Source of the DNA: Bugula neritina
Taxonomy: Eukaryota; Bryozoa; Gymnolaemata; Cheilostomatida; Bugulidae
Direction: 5' to 3'
Length of the DNA stretch: 64,000 nucleotides
Assembly (NCBI GenBank): GCA_964035545.1
Contig: OZ037767.1
Span: forward strand, 9,786,207-9,850,206
Positions 1 through 11,792 of the stretch are shown here, in pieces. The stretch's first letter is position 1, and every line of letters starts with the position of its first letter. A program made the position numbers and the translations under genes. The notes under the pieces were generated by a model. It did not search any database and had not been told where the DNA came from. It worked only from the letters and a program-made list of their open reading frames with translations.

Positions 1-189
1 TTTGAGTGCGGTTTTAGTGTTTTAAGAAGATAATCCCATTAATAACCATTGGCAACAGTATTCTCTTACTATAATACTATAATAGTCATCGTAAATTTGG
101 CATCCAAGTTGAAAAAGTGTCTTCATCTACAAGTTTTCAACGGCAGCAGGACTGGCGCATTTAGTTTCACGCAGAAAATTAGTAATTAC

Positions 190-720
190 TCGTCTATACT
201 GATACTCTGTAGTGAGGAATCGAATTAAATGTGTTATTTACTGTTAACTGTTACTGTTAGTATTACTATTACTATTAGCATGAGACTGAGAGTTTGTGGT
301 AATGTTTTATCAGTAATCACTAATCAGTATGAGACTGAGTATGAGTATGACTATGAGTATATAAATATTAAATTTAATCTAGATATTATTAATTTATGCA
401 TATTTAATTTTATATTAATACTGATAGAAATAATTATTACAACCTTTAGTTATCACTATCATTATGTTAATCGTAGTCAATCATAGTCAAACTCAATGTC
501 ATAGACCATCGGGCATAGTGGTATTCATTTTGATTTTCATTATCATAATGATAATCATTATCATTATGAATATTAATATCGACACAATGATCATGACCAT
601 GATGATTTTGATAGTGATTGTAATTATTTTATCATTTAATTTTATGTTGATATTGATATCTGTCGAATTGTTCTTCACACTATTTGAATTTCTAAACTAC
701 CCTCACCTTGTTGGGTAGAA
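190..720. repeat. Degenerate ATN/TATTAC simple-repeat tract
   Basis: The stretch is made of imperfect 3- and 6-base repeats, first of TATTACTATTAG type and then of ATGATTATCATT type. Open frames here are short and translate to low-complexity I/M/Y-rich peptides, so I see no gene. Similar tracts recur near 1.8-2.05 kb, 40.67-41.0 kb, 56.05-56.1 kb and 58.3-59.6 kb. Confidence 0.7.
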
Positions 721-1189
721 GCCAGAAGGGGTGTGCCACTTTGACTGTTAAATCATGGGTTACATCATGGTCATCATGTATCAGTATGCATCAGCAGCGA
801 GTAGTCACTGTCACCAAACATTAATATATTATATTCAAGAATAGTTTTCAGTGGCCTCAAAGCAGGCCTGGTTAGCCTGTCTGTGGTAAGACCCTGCTAC
901 GGTTGCTGTAAGCATATTTGATTCAAATCTCTAAGTCGAATTGTTCATGGTAGAAAATATTTCAATATTTATTTTAGTTTGTACTAATTGAACATGGAAT
1001 TCTTTGAGCCTAAGAGCTAGTCTGAACTGTTGATGATATTTGTTCAGTTAGGTGGCCATATAATTTAGTGAGTACTGGATGATATTCTTCTTTGGGTAAA
1101 ATCTGGAGAAGACAAGTGTTTTTATTTTTTCTTCTGGATAATAGTGGTTTTATTCCAAGTTTATCCATAGGCTAGGTCAAATATTTATG

Positions 1190-1465
1190 TTCTTTTATGC
1201 TGCATGTAAAGCAAACAGAGTCTGACGGAACACCTTCTATGCTGGCAATGGCACTTTTACAAACTGGGTCCCAAACAGCACAAGCATATTCTAGATGTGG
1301 TAGACATAGAGTCTTGTATGCAAGCTAACGGGCATGCTGTGGTACCTATTGTAGCGCTCTTTTAATCATCCCAAGTTGTTTCTCTGCTTTTGGGACTTTC
1401 TTATAAATATGTTCAGCAAACTTACAATCAGATAAAATCAACACTCCGAGACATTTTTGTACTAT
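1190..1465 (-). pseudogene. Decayed LINE reverse-transcriptase C-terminal relic
   Basis: On the minus strand one frame reads KCLGVLILSDCKFAEHIYKK followed by KAEKQLGMIKRAL and a stop. After a short shift it continues LAYKTLCLPHLEYACAVWDP and ends near IASIEGV. This is the pattern that follows the YADD box in non-LTR retrotransposon polymerases (YLGV..., LAYKTLVRPxLEYAxxVWDP). The catalytic part is not recognisable upstream, and the reading frame carries stops and a shift. It is a dead fragment about 1 kb from the sulfatase gene. Confidence 0.75.
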
Positions 1466-1779
1466 TTATGTGTTCGAGCTCAGAACCATGCAGAGTGTGT
1501 TTCGGTGGGCCTAGAAAGGTTTGTTATTTCCTTTTTCAATGGCTGACAAACTTGTTTATTGATGCAAGAAATCCTAATCTGATGGAAGGATTTTTTGGCA
1601 AACCTCCTATAATTGGCTACTACATTTTTGTCTAAAGAATCTATAATCTGCTGGTGCGGGATGTATAGCCTACATTGTTTTTGAGCAATCTTATGACTTT
1701 CCTTGTTAAGCCATTTTGGCTCATTATTGTATTTTCTGCTTCTTTATTGCCCTTTCGACATCTCCGTGACCTTTGGTAT

Positions 1780-2446
1780 TGATAATGACAATCATAGCAG
1801 TCGCAGATGGTATAGTTATAGTCATGCTGATATCTGTGTTAACATTTAGCTCGATTTTGATCATTATTTTTAATTAATTATTAGCAACAATAATTTCAGT
1901 CATTATTATCATACTCATAGTTGTATTTATATTGCCTTTAATATTGATAATCACAATCATAATTATAACCGTAATAGCAATGTATCAATCATAGCTATGC
2001 TTATAGTAATAATAATTATTAATACTACAGATTATTAGTAGGTAATACTAACATATGTCGATATTTATTTAACTTTAATTCATTGAAAAAATAAAAAGTG
2101 TAAATCTTAATGTATATTGGGAGTATATCTTTTAATTATCTTCACCATAGTGGCCATAATCTCTTTCATTTGAATTAAATGTTTGTGAAGTCAACGTATG
2201 ATAACAGAAAATGCAGGACTAATAAAATATGAATTCATCTTTGACATTCTACAATGATCTAAAACTGACATTCATATGAATATAATCGGTTTAGGTTCAA
2301 GATTTATTCAAATAACAATTTGACTAGTTATTGGAGAGTCAAGAAAAGTTAGTTGCATGTCATCAGCCCTACATTTTATCAGACTTTCATGTATGCTTCA
2401 TATTTTATTTGTAGGTGCTAGGAAACTATACAATTAGAAACTCAGA
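1780..2446. other. AT-rich upstream region of the sulfatase gene
   Basis: AT-rich sequence with ATN-type repeats between about 1780 and 2060. A splice-acceptor-like TTTGTAG at about 2409-2415 lies shortly before the sulfatase ATG, so the 5' UTR may be spliced. I found no clear TATA box or other gene. Confidence 0.4.
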
Positions 2447-5400
2447 ATGACGTCTAAGATTGGGTACAGATTTCAACTGGCTATTTGTTTACTTATTGGA
2501 TTTTCTAGATCTGACAATGCTCCTCCAAATATAGTTGTAAGTACATGGTAAAGTATGCCCTTTACAGTTTATGCTCATTAACATATATACGATACTTATA
2601 TTTACATATTGTTCTTAAGTTTGAGTATCTATTTAGCTCATAGTGTCCGATGATCTTGGATACAATGATGTCGGTTACCATGGAAGTCCAGAAATTAAAA
2701 CACCCAACATTGACAAACTAGCTAGAGATGGAATCCGACTGGAAAACTATTATGTTCAGCCTATCTGCACTCCCACAAGAAGTCAATTAATGTCAGGTAG
2801 CTGGAAATTATCGTATTTTATGATTAGATTAAATTTTTATTCACTCTATTTTATGAAAAAAAGTTTTATTTAAAATAGTGTGTTGCAGGTGAAAGTTTGG
2901 TGGTAATAGCCCATGAATATGTTGATGTGAGATATATTTACATTAAGTTACATAGAGTTCTCTGTTTCCTGTAGGTCGTTACCAGATTCACACTGGGCTG
3001 CAACATGGTGTGATAATGCCTTGCATGAGATCTGGTTTACCATTGACACTCCCCACTATGGCTGACAGACTAAGGAGCTTAGGCTATGCAACACATATAA
3101 CCGGTTAGTGGAAATATTGACAGCCATTAGTAGTAACAATCTTATTTTATATATGTATAAAGTCAACTTAGTTAACCTACTGTATGTGAATTTTGTTTGC
3201 AGGTAAATGGCATTTAGGAATGTTCAGGGAGGAATATACACCTACGAAAAGAGGTTTTGACTCTTTCTTTGGCTATTTAACAGGAGCTGAGGAACATTTC
3301 TCTCATTACATGACGTTAGTTTTTATTTTATTTTCCAAAAATCTGTACTTGTGACTTGAAGCATTATATTTACACACTATGTGCTATAACCTATGTGTAT
3401 CACCACATCATTTCTATTATGAACATATAATATATATATATATATATCACTAGCTACACCAGCACAGTGAACTCTCAGTGTGGTAATGAGAAATCCATTT
3501 GTGGTTAGTTTTTATCTAGAAAAACCAGAATGCTATGTTATGACTGTGTATACCAGTATGTTTTATCTTATGTAAGTGTCCATTACTTAGCAGCTTCAAC
3601 TATTATGTTTACACACTATATTATGCAGCATCCATGCTGTACAATGACCCTATATGCGATATGGGCTTATAGTCGTATAGTCATTCCAGTGTTACAGGAG
3701 ACGTTAATCAAGTCTGACAGCTGGTTTAGCTGACTATCGGCTGGTCATTTGAACACATATTATATACCAGCTACTTTGAACTTTTCTAATTTACCAAAAT
3801 GTACTATTGTGATGTCAAATTAAGGCAATCTCCTTTATGTGTGTAGATACTACAACTATACTGGGCTAGACTTTTATGACAACCTGAAGCCCCACAACCA
3901 ATCCTATGGACAGTACTCGGCCCACGTATTCACGCAGAGAGCTCAGTCTATCATTCAATCACATAACAAGTCTAAGCCACTGTTTCTGTATCTCCCTTTC
4001 CAAAATGTCCACGATCCCCTGGAGGTATGTAAATGCATGTTGTTGGTAATCTATTTAATTACCAGGTTTATGAAGTTGTTGAATGTGTATGAGCTAGTAC
4101 TCATACATGGCATACTGACATTAACAAACTAGTGACTGATTAACCTATCAGCGGAGAGAGAGAACATTTCAATGCTTGTGTAAAACATAAGAATTAAATT
4201 TTTTTGTTCTCCATGAGTTTTGTTGTGAAACTGTCTTCTTTATTTTCTCCTAGAAATATTCAAATAATTTGTTTCAGCATAAACGCATTGATTAGATTAT
4301 GAATTTTAATACAAAAACTTTAAAGTTTAAAGCACTTTAGTTACTTGTTGAGATCATATGTTGATTTTGTAGGTGCCTTCATTTTATGAAAACAAATTTG
4401 CTAATATAAAATCTAAAAATAGAAGAAGATTTGCTGGAATGGCTGCAGGTAAAGTGTTTTATATTAGCTCATTAACTAGCTGCAGTCAGACAACGATAGT
4501 AGTGCACAGTCAGAGTTTAAAGCGTTAATTTTAACTTCTAGCCATGGATGAAGGAATTGGGAATATAACTGATACCTTGAAATCTAGTGGTCTGTGGAAT
4601 AATACACTAATAGTATTCACCAATGATAATGGAGCTTACGTACAATTAGGAGGAGGTAACAACGCTCCACTGCGTGGGGGGAAGTACACGTACTTTGAAG
4701 GAGGTATGTGAATAATCGGTGCATTTGATACAGACATGTCTTATGGAGTGCTATTATAAATCTCGTACCAAATATGCTGCTGTAGATATAACAATGCTCA
4801 CACGAAATGGTGGTAGGGATGACAGGCTGTTTGATCTTGCATGTTTGATTGTAATACTTGTATAATATGATCTGGTAGTATATTATATATATAATTTGGT
4901 AATATATTCTATTGAACTGTACTCAGGTGTGAAGGGAGTAGGAATTGTCTCAGGGCCAGTAATTAAAACCCCGGGAGTTGTCAACCACCAACTGATGCAT
5001 GTCTCTGATTGGTTCAGTACTCTGACTCATCTAGCTGGTGGTTCACCTTACGGAACTGATGGCTTTGATATGTGGAAAAGTATCACTCAAAATATGGAAA
5101 GTCCAAGAAAAGTATGTATGCGATAGCATAGCTCATTGGTTAAATGTAAGTTAAAGCATTGGCCAGTCATTGGCGAAATGTATGCTAGAACGTAGCTCAT
5201 TGGTCAAATGTGTTCTAAAGCATGGCTCATTGGTCAAATGTGTGCTACAGAATTTCTCATTGGTCAAAAGTAGTGTTTAACTAAGGCTGACACATTTGAC
5301 ATGACGTTATTTGGGTATTGGTTTTATTTCACTAGAAAAGAAAGTGCTAGTCTGTTAGTTACTGTTGAAATAATTGGCCAGTCAGTGTGCCATAATATGT

Positions 5401-6156
5401 GTAAACCTGTTACAGGAAATCATCTTCAACATTGATCCGATGCTTCCACCAAAAGGTGAATCAAAATCTACAATATTCAACACCTCAATACAAGCGGCCT
5501 ACAGATATAAAGACTATAAAATACTGACTGGAGATTTTGGCTATGATGGTTGGGCACCAGAGCCATCTCTTGCTTCAGGTGAGAAGGACTATCAGCAATA
5601 AATCATCTATAGTTATATTCATATTATAGACTGGTGTTGAGCATGAATATTTTCTGACGAATAATGATATCTTTATAATTTTACCCATTTATTATCAACA
5701 ACAATTCTAGACTCAGAGTCCATCTTAATTGTATATTTATTTATTATGAATAATGAGTTTACAGTCATTTATTGTTATGCTCATTTATTATCAGTAAGTC
5801 TAGACTCTAGCTTCACATAAACTCACTCATATTTTCATCAATACCATTATTGTTCATCTTTCTGTATGTATTTTTGTCAGACTAATAAAACCCATTAATT
5901 CCAATGTTCAGATGGAATTAATTCAGCTGATACCATGAAGACACCATCAGACAAGAATATTTACTTATTCAATGTGGCTGAGGATCCAGAGGAGAGGAAT
6001 GACCTGACAGACTCACACCCGGATGTTGTTAACTTCATGCTGAAGAGGTTGGCCCAGTGGCAAAAGGATTCTGTGCCGGTTTTCTATCCTCAAGATGACG
6101 ATAACTGTAACCCTGCTCTACACGGTGGCATTTGGGGGCCGTGGGTGACATCATAA
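2447..6156 (+). CDS. ARSB: Arylsulfatase B-like sulfatase (complete, 10 exons)
   Basis: Spliced from 2447-2536, 2637-2796, 2975-3103, 3203-3314, 3847-4024, 4373-4448, 4542-4703, 4927-5111, 5416-5578 and 5912-6156. Every junction is GT-AG and phase-consistent, giving 499 aa. Residues 1-23 look like a signal peptide. D35-D36 are the N-terminal metal-binding aspartates. C74-T-P-T-R78 is the formylglycine motif (CxPxR, with T where S is commonest) and runs into [10 protein letters not shown], an ARSB-group hallmark. GKWHLG starts near residue 127 and the T-N-D-N-G metal site is near 275-279. [19 protein letters not shown] and the C-terminal IWGPW also match the ARSB/ARSI/ARSJ group. By family this is a secreted or lysosomal sulfate ester hydrolase of sulfated glycans, activated by formylglycine formation. 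The substrate is inferred only. The last two exons are re-duplicated three times downstream. Confidence 0.92.
5112..5290 (+). repeat. Short direct repeats in sulfatase intron 8
   Basis: The motif GCTCATTGGTCAAATG and close variants recurs about five times at 30-38 base spacing. A reduced version lies just before the duplicated exon 9 in the downstream units (near 14,437, 23,055 and 32,640). This is where the homology between units begins, so it may mark the duplication breakpoint. Confidence 0.6.
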
Positions 6157-6578
6157 CTTTTTCTAACAATTTCTTTAAATGTTTCATATGTTTATACTTA
6201 TAATTTCATGCTCAACTAATGATCTGTATTTTAAGTACATTTTCTGTTTTGAATTTGTCTTATTTTCAACACCTGTATTTTTTCTCTTTTTGTTACATCC
6301 CACTTTTATTAGAAATCTTATTGAATAATATGAGAAATATTTATTTTCCAGTCAACTATCCCCATGTTTTATTTATTGTTTATTTCACCATTATTTCACG
6401 TTGTTGCATAATTTTATTGCCGAACAATCTCGTAATTGTTGCTGGTTATTTACTTATTGATATTATTTTTACTTATACTATAACAGCATGTAATACAATT
6501 CCTGCAAACATTGCAATACTCCTTGCTTTTTTACTCAATACAATAACCACAGCATGGCAAATTCTTAACTCAACTCTA

Positions 6579-6885
6579 TCCCCTCATTCACACTTACCAT
6601 AGGCTATCGTAGGCCGTAACGTAAAACATTAGCCATGTTTAATGGGTCCAGTCTGAAATTTTCAAAGTCAGCTATTAGGTACGATCTATGACACTTCATT
6701 TGACAATTATATCCAAGAGTTGACACAAAAAGTTTTTCTGTCCAATAAAAGTTCGCTGCAACATTTTTTAATCAAGCAGTGCTTGATCCTAACGTACCAC
6801 AATGCCGTACAGAAAGCTCGGACATTTGTAAAACTGGTTGATATTTGTTTTTACGGCCTACGGTGCGGTAAGTGTGAATGAGTGG
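6579..6885. mobile_element. MITE-like DNA element, unit 1 copy (about 306 bp)
   Basis: The ends are inverted repeats: the left end reads CCCCTCATTCACACTTACC and the right end is the reverse complement of CCACTCATTCACACTTACC. A second inverted block, CGTAGGCCGTAA, sits just inside. TA dinucleotides flank it, consistent with a TA target duplication. No coding capacity is seen. A copy of equal length sits at the same place in unit 3, and units 2 and 4 have an apparently empty site. It lies in the 3' flank shared by the convergent sulfatase and RhoGAP genes. Confidence 0.8.
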
Positions 6886-7886
6886 TAAAACTGAGGCAGC
6901 AACATAGAATAGTCCATTGAGATTGACCGGCATTACTCAATGAATAATGAAGTGGTTACTTTGTTACTTGTTAGCAGGATAATTGCTTCTTCTAAAGCAG
7001 TACCATTGTTTAGTAGGTAGGTAATTCCCATGTTAGTCTAAGACTTCTTGCAGATGCCTTTCTGTTTTAGTTCACGATTAGAAATAAAGAAACACTTATA
7101 ACATATGATTGTGTGCTTGTGTCCTAATGCTGCTATGAGAATACAACTCTTCATATTGAAGATTTGTATATGATGAGGGGACAAATCCCAAAAAAATCTG
7201 CTGTCAACAGATTGAGATATTTATGTCTGTGTTTGTGTGTGCATGCGTGCATGTATGTATATATGTATGCATTTATGTGTGTATGTGCTTACATTTGTAT
7301 GTATGTATTAAAGTAATACATGTATATGTTTATATACATTATATTCAATGAGCTGTTTATCAAAAAACAAGGGTAAATTTGATATTTCAGTATTTATATA
7401 TGTATTGGTATATTGATATTTATTTTAACAATTTTGCACATTACCACATGCATGAAAGATCAATTGCAGGACAGAAAACAAATAAAGGTATTAGCTGCAT
7501 ATTATATTAGAATATGTCATTAACAATTCAACAGAATGTGTACATCGCCTGTTAAAAAGAAAAATAAATAAGTTATTAAGAAATATATTTCGATATACAA
7601 TTAAAGATACACAACTCTAGCTGCTTAGAAACTAAAATAGGAGAACTATAACTAAAATTATTGTACACCACTTGCGTTTTTAATAAAATTACTAACATTT
7701 TTAGAATGTTCGAGTATGACAATATCATGGCTCCTAATCAAACCATTAAATACTTGTCATATTACCAACAGAGGAAAAGCATAACTTCATTCTGAGCTGT
7801 ATATTTTGTAACAATATTTATAGAAGTTTGTCACAATTTACCGACAAGTGGCAAGGAGCACAGGGTTTAGAGAGATGGAGAATTTG
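6886..7886. other. Convergent intergenic region, unit 1
   Basis: Space between the 3' ends of the sulfatase (+) and RhoGAP copy 1 (-). It holds a weak GT-rich stretch at about 7,205-7,310 and AT-rich sequence that should contain both 3' UTRs. I see no additional gene. Confidence 0.4.
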
Positions 7887-10542
7887 TTAGAAGCAGCTTG
7901 GTGCAGAAGTAGTTTTGGTTGGACCATGGAAATCAGCAGGAAATGTAAATTGTAAATACGAAGGAAGCACAGGTTCAGAGTTGGTTTCAGTAAGAGCAAA
8001 TGGATACGGAGGAGGCGGATATTTCTCTAAGAGGAGAGATGAGGCAGAAATGGTGGTTGGTTTAGGAGGATTGTATGGTAGAATATCAGAGCTGGTGGTA
8101 ACTTTTACCACCACTTGCTGATAAACTAAGGAAAATTTGTTCGTTGGGTCGAGGAACCATTCAGATCTCTAAAGAATGTGAATAGGCAGAGTAGGAAAGA
8201 GAATAGATTAGAATTGCATGCATCAGTTGAATGAGTATAATGAAAAAAACTGAACTACACTACAGCAACAGAGTTGACAAAATAATGGCTTGCAGTAAAA
8301 AAGTGCTATAAAACAGAGTGATGAGATATAAAATTGGAGAAATGGGGACAGCGTTGAGCAGAAAACAATTATCATAGGCATGGAAAAAAGTAGGTAAAAA
8401 CTAATAAGTAACACACAGTTCCCAGAGTTGAGGAAATGAAATATTGTTTTGAGTAAAATACCATTGCAATAATTTAACCAAAAATGTGCAACAAAGTTGA
8501 ACATCCTTGAATTTGAATAATCATGACATACTTTTCTCAGACGTTCCAAACTTCTCATCATGAGTTTTTCTGCCTCTTCATTGTATAATTTTATGAATTC
8601 ATGAAATGGCAGAGTAGGCTGAAAGTAAATGATTTGAGTTATAACAAGGAACTACGACAAGTATATTGTACAGAGACATTATATTACATGTTATATAGAC
8701 CCATGCATAGGTAATAGTAGAATGCCACTGTACAGTATATTATTTTATATTATAGCATGAAAATATAGTTCTGCAATAACATATTACATTTTCATGCAAT
8801 AAGAAAAAAGGTTAGGAATGAAAGAAAAGCTAGTGGGCTAGTACAGTTCCAAGTTACCTTCATGTTTTTATAAAAAATGTCAGGCAATATTCTAGTATAT
8901 GAGAAATGCTATGTTACCTTCAAAGGTTTAGTATCTCCACTATCACCTCTTGCCAATTGGAACATGTCATTCTCTACAGACCCTGTCTTTGTCAGATCAG
9001 CAAACTGATTCAAATTCTCCAGACCAAACACAGAGGTGAGTGGAAAATAATTCAACAAGAGCTCCACTACTTCAACTGCTTTCTTAATTTTACTCGGGTC
9101 ATTATTACTGTTCCTGTTGAATTATTTAAACTATTAACCGAATAAAACTTTTCAAATAATAAGTCAGAATAGTTAGTTTGTATGTCAACTAAGACACTGT
9201 CAACAGCTAACTCATGTATTGCAATAAAAGTTGTTATTAATTAATTAGCGAAGCTTTATAAATATTAAAAATATTGTGGCATACAGCATTACAAGTTATT
9301 GTACTGCATTGAGTAGTGTAGCTGATAAGTTTATAAACTATTGGTTGGAAAAACATATAATTTTTTATTGCATCAAACAAAAAACAATATCCCTTTGAAT
9401 TATAAACACTCACCCAAACAGAGATCCAGCAATAGATTTAGCCAAACTTTCAAATGGCAGGTTTTGACGTTTACATACGATATAGGCAAGTCCTACCATC
9501 AGTGTCAGGAGTTGTCTGACCGGCTTTGAGAGAGACATGAGAATTCTGTAGAATGAAAAACGTAGACAGTATTTAGGAAATATAACACATAAATGTAGCA
9601 ATGTACAACTATATTAAATAAATTAATCAGAGATCTTAGAGTTTTACAGTAAACCCCATTGCACTTTGCATTAAAATTTGATGACAGATAAGTGTGGTTG
9701 TGTTAAAGCTATTTGCAACTTAATAAAAAAAAGGTTTTATAACACAGTTTATGGCTTCGAATTACCTTCAAAAGGGTGCAAAACTAGCACAAATATACTT
9801 TTCTTATTGAAAAGATCTTAAAACTCTTTGGAAGTTAAATTTCATATATCACTCAGTATTGAATTGGTGACTCAACCAAACACTGAAGGGTAGATTAAGC
9901 AATATAGAATAATTACTGCATTGCCTGACAAGATAAATTCACTATATTATGAACTGAGTGGTCGACTAAAGCTTAGACTGTGAGAATTTAGAATAGTCAA
10001 TGATTCAGTTTCAATGTTACAAAAATATAGCAAAAGCTACAGTGTTGGTAAGTATAATATGTCAGTAATAAAGTTTGAATCTCAACAGCATTAGAGAGTT
10101 AGCCTTGATATTCTGTATGTCAACATCAGTACTCACTTATTGACCATTTTTTTCTTTTCTGCTACTCCTTTTAGTTTCAAAACTTTAATAAACTTCTTCT
10201 CCATCTGCTTCCCAAGAAGGCCATTTGGAATAGCAAGGAGAAACTTCTAAAATGCATATAATATTGAATAGTGAATAGTGGAGAGCTAGAGCTAAAAGAT
10301 TAGTGCTAGGAATAATAAACAGCTAGATTTATATCCCAAATGGAGTTTGGGGTCCAACAGTACATTCTCACATATGATATATAATATTAATTAGGAATTG
10401 TGGCAGTGCTTATGGTTTTATTGAGAGCAAATATATTTTCAAGTTTGTATTGTAATACAAATTGTTGAAGCTATAATCATTTTTTACTTGATAAATGACA
10501 CGTCTAAACTATAAGAAACAATTTAGATCTTTTAAATTTAAA

Positions 10543-10588
<46 letters not shown>

Positions 10589-11567
10589 GCGTGTGCGTGC
10601 GTGTGTGCGTGCGTGCGTGCGTGCGTGCGTGCGTGTGTGTGTGTGTGTGTGTGCGTTTGTATGTGCGTGCTTGTGTGTGGGTGTATTTGTTCATAAATAT
10701 GACTTACTTTGACCACAGAACATAGACTGTGGATGCCCACACTTTGGAGGTCAAATTCTTGTCCTGCTGACAAGGACTCTGATAGTCGGCGTACCTCCCC
10801 TGAACTACCTGGCTGCCGGAATATTCCTGTTTGTGAGAGACCAGTCAGAGCGATTTGCATGAAGATATTCTATAAGAGAGCATTAGGACATGTGTTATGT
10901 AGTAGCTACAAACTTATGCTTTACCTTTTATAATGCAGGCTTCCAGTTATAAACATGTGAAGGTTTTTCAGCAAAAGATTACATACCAGGAGTGTTACTG
11001 GAATCTCATTATTTCGAAAGACTCGTTTTAATGGAACTCCAAACTCTAGTCTATAAATATCAAGTATTTACTACAACTATAAACGTAATATCAACCAATG
11101 GCAGTTTAAATATAGTCACTAAAAATTGCTGCTCAGCAAATATCTTGCCTTATAAAGAACAGATTAGTTTCGAAAATATAAAACCGTACTATGTGTAATG
11201 AGTTACTAGCCAACTTTATTTCAATGCGCTTTCTACAAGTGAAAATAGCAAGTGGGTCTTATCTAAACGCATGGGAAGTCCAATATTTTAAGAATCAGTT
11301 GCAACTATGTAAATAATTTTATGGCACAGCTGTGCCTCTCATAATGATGACCAAATAAGTTTATGTTATTTTGACCATATAATATCTTGCTGCCATTTTT
11401 GAAGCAACATATAGGCATGATTTCTAAAAGTGCTAATTTACCAAGACAAAACTGTGAACGCTGAAGATGAAATTTTAGACTCACCTCTCGATAGTAGCAT
11501 GATCAACACTTTCAGCAGCGGAAGCTGCAGAAGCTCGTCTAGAAAATAGTCTGCTAAAGAAACCCAT
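7887..11567 (-). CDS. RhoGAP-domain protein, copy 1 (8 coding exons)
   Basis: Coding exons in transcript order: 11485-11567, 10987-11050, 10708-10869, 10137-10246, 9414-9545, 8918-9113, 8532-8618, 7887-8168, giving 371 aa. All introns are GT-AG and frames join exactly. A basic N-terminus ([11 protein letters not shown]) leads into a RhoGAP fold: FGVPLKRVF (31-39), [13 protein letters not shown] with the arginine finger at R67, and HSLCSVVK with a lysine at 103. The helix [17 protein letters not shown] is followed by [14 protein letters not shown] where family members usually have NLAxxFxPNLL, so that asparagine is serine (173). The C-terminus is proline-rich with a PPPY (PPxY-type) motif. The [10 protein letters not shown] stretch suggests the TAGAP/ARHGAP20-like branch. 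A non-coding 5' exon probably ends at 11793 (donor GTTGGT) and joins an acceptor two bases before the ATG. The expected role is accelerating GTP hydrolysis by Rho-family GTPases, but activity is uncertain. Confidence 0.88.
10545..10685. repeat. (GT)n microsatellite in RhoGAP copy 1 intron 3
   Basis: A GT/GC alternating run of about 140 bases lies next to the donor side of exon 3. Copies 2 and 4 have shorter or altered versions and copy 3 has lost almost all of it. Long T/H/R peptides read through it are artefacts. Confidence 0.9.
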
Positions 11568-11792
11568 GGCTAAAAATAAACACATAGAAATAATAATCCA
11601 TGCACTATAAGGGTGTTCCTACAAAATCACAACACCTAGTACTACCATAGACCACACAAAAACCTGCTGAACATTTTGTGCTTCAAATCAACTAGCCACA
11701 AACATTATATCGTGTTCAAATGACTGTAAATAGTTGATATATTGAACTATAGTTAGGCAATTTGACAATTTAGTAGAGTTTTGTTCACCAAC

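Noticed and set aside
229-718. Open frames of 85 and 84 codons on +
   Set aside because: Both are translations of ATN/TATTAC simple repeats, rich in I, M and Y, with no domain or splice context.
860-945. tRNA-like stretch with GGTTAGCC and GATTCAAATC
   Set aside because: The box matches are poor and no cloverleaf pairing is evident, so it is not called as a tRNA or SINE.
6219-6602. 127-codon hydrophobic frame after the sulfatase stop
   Set aside because: It lies in the AT-rich 3' flank, overlaps the MITE end, and is broken in the homologous positions of units 2-4, so it is probably chance.
10495-10860. Cys/Val- and Thr/His-rich frames in RhoGAP intron 3
   Set aside because: They are readings of the (GT)n microsatellite; only the part beyond 10708 on the minus strand is the true exon 3.
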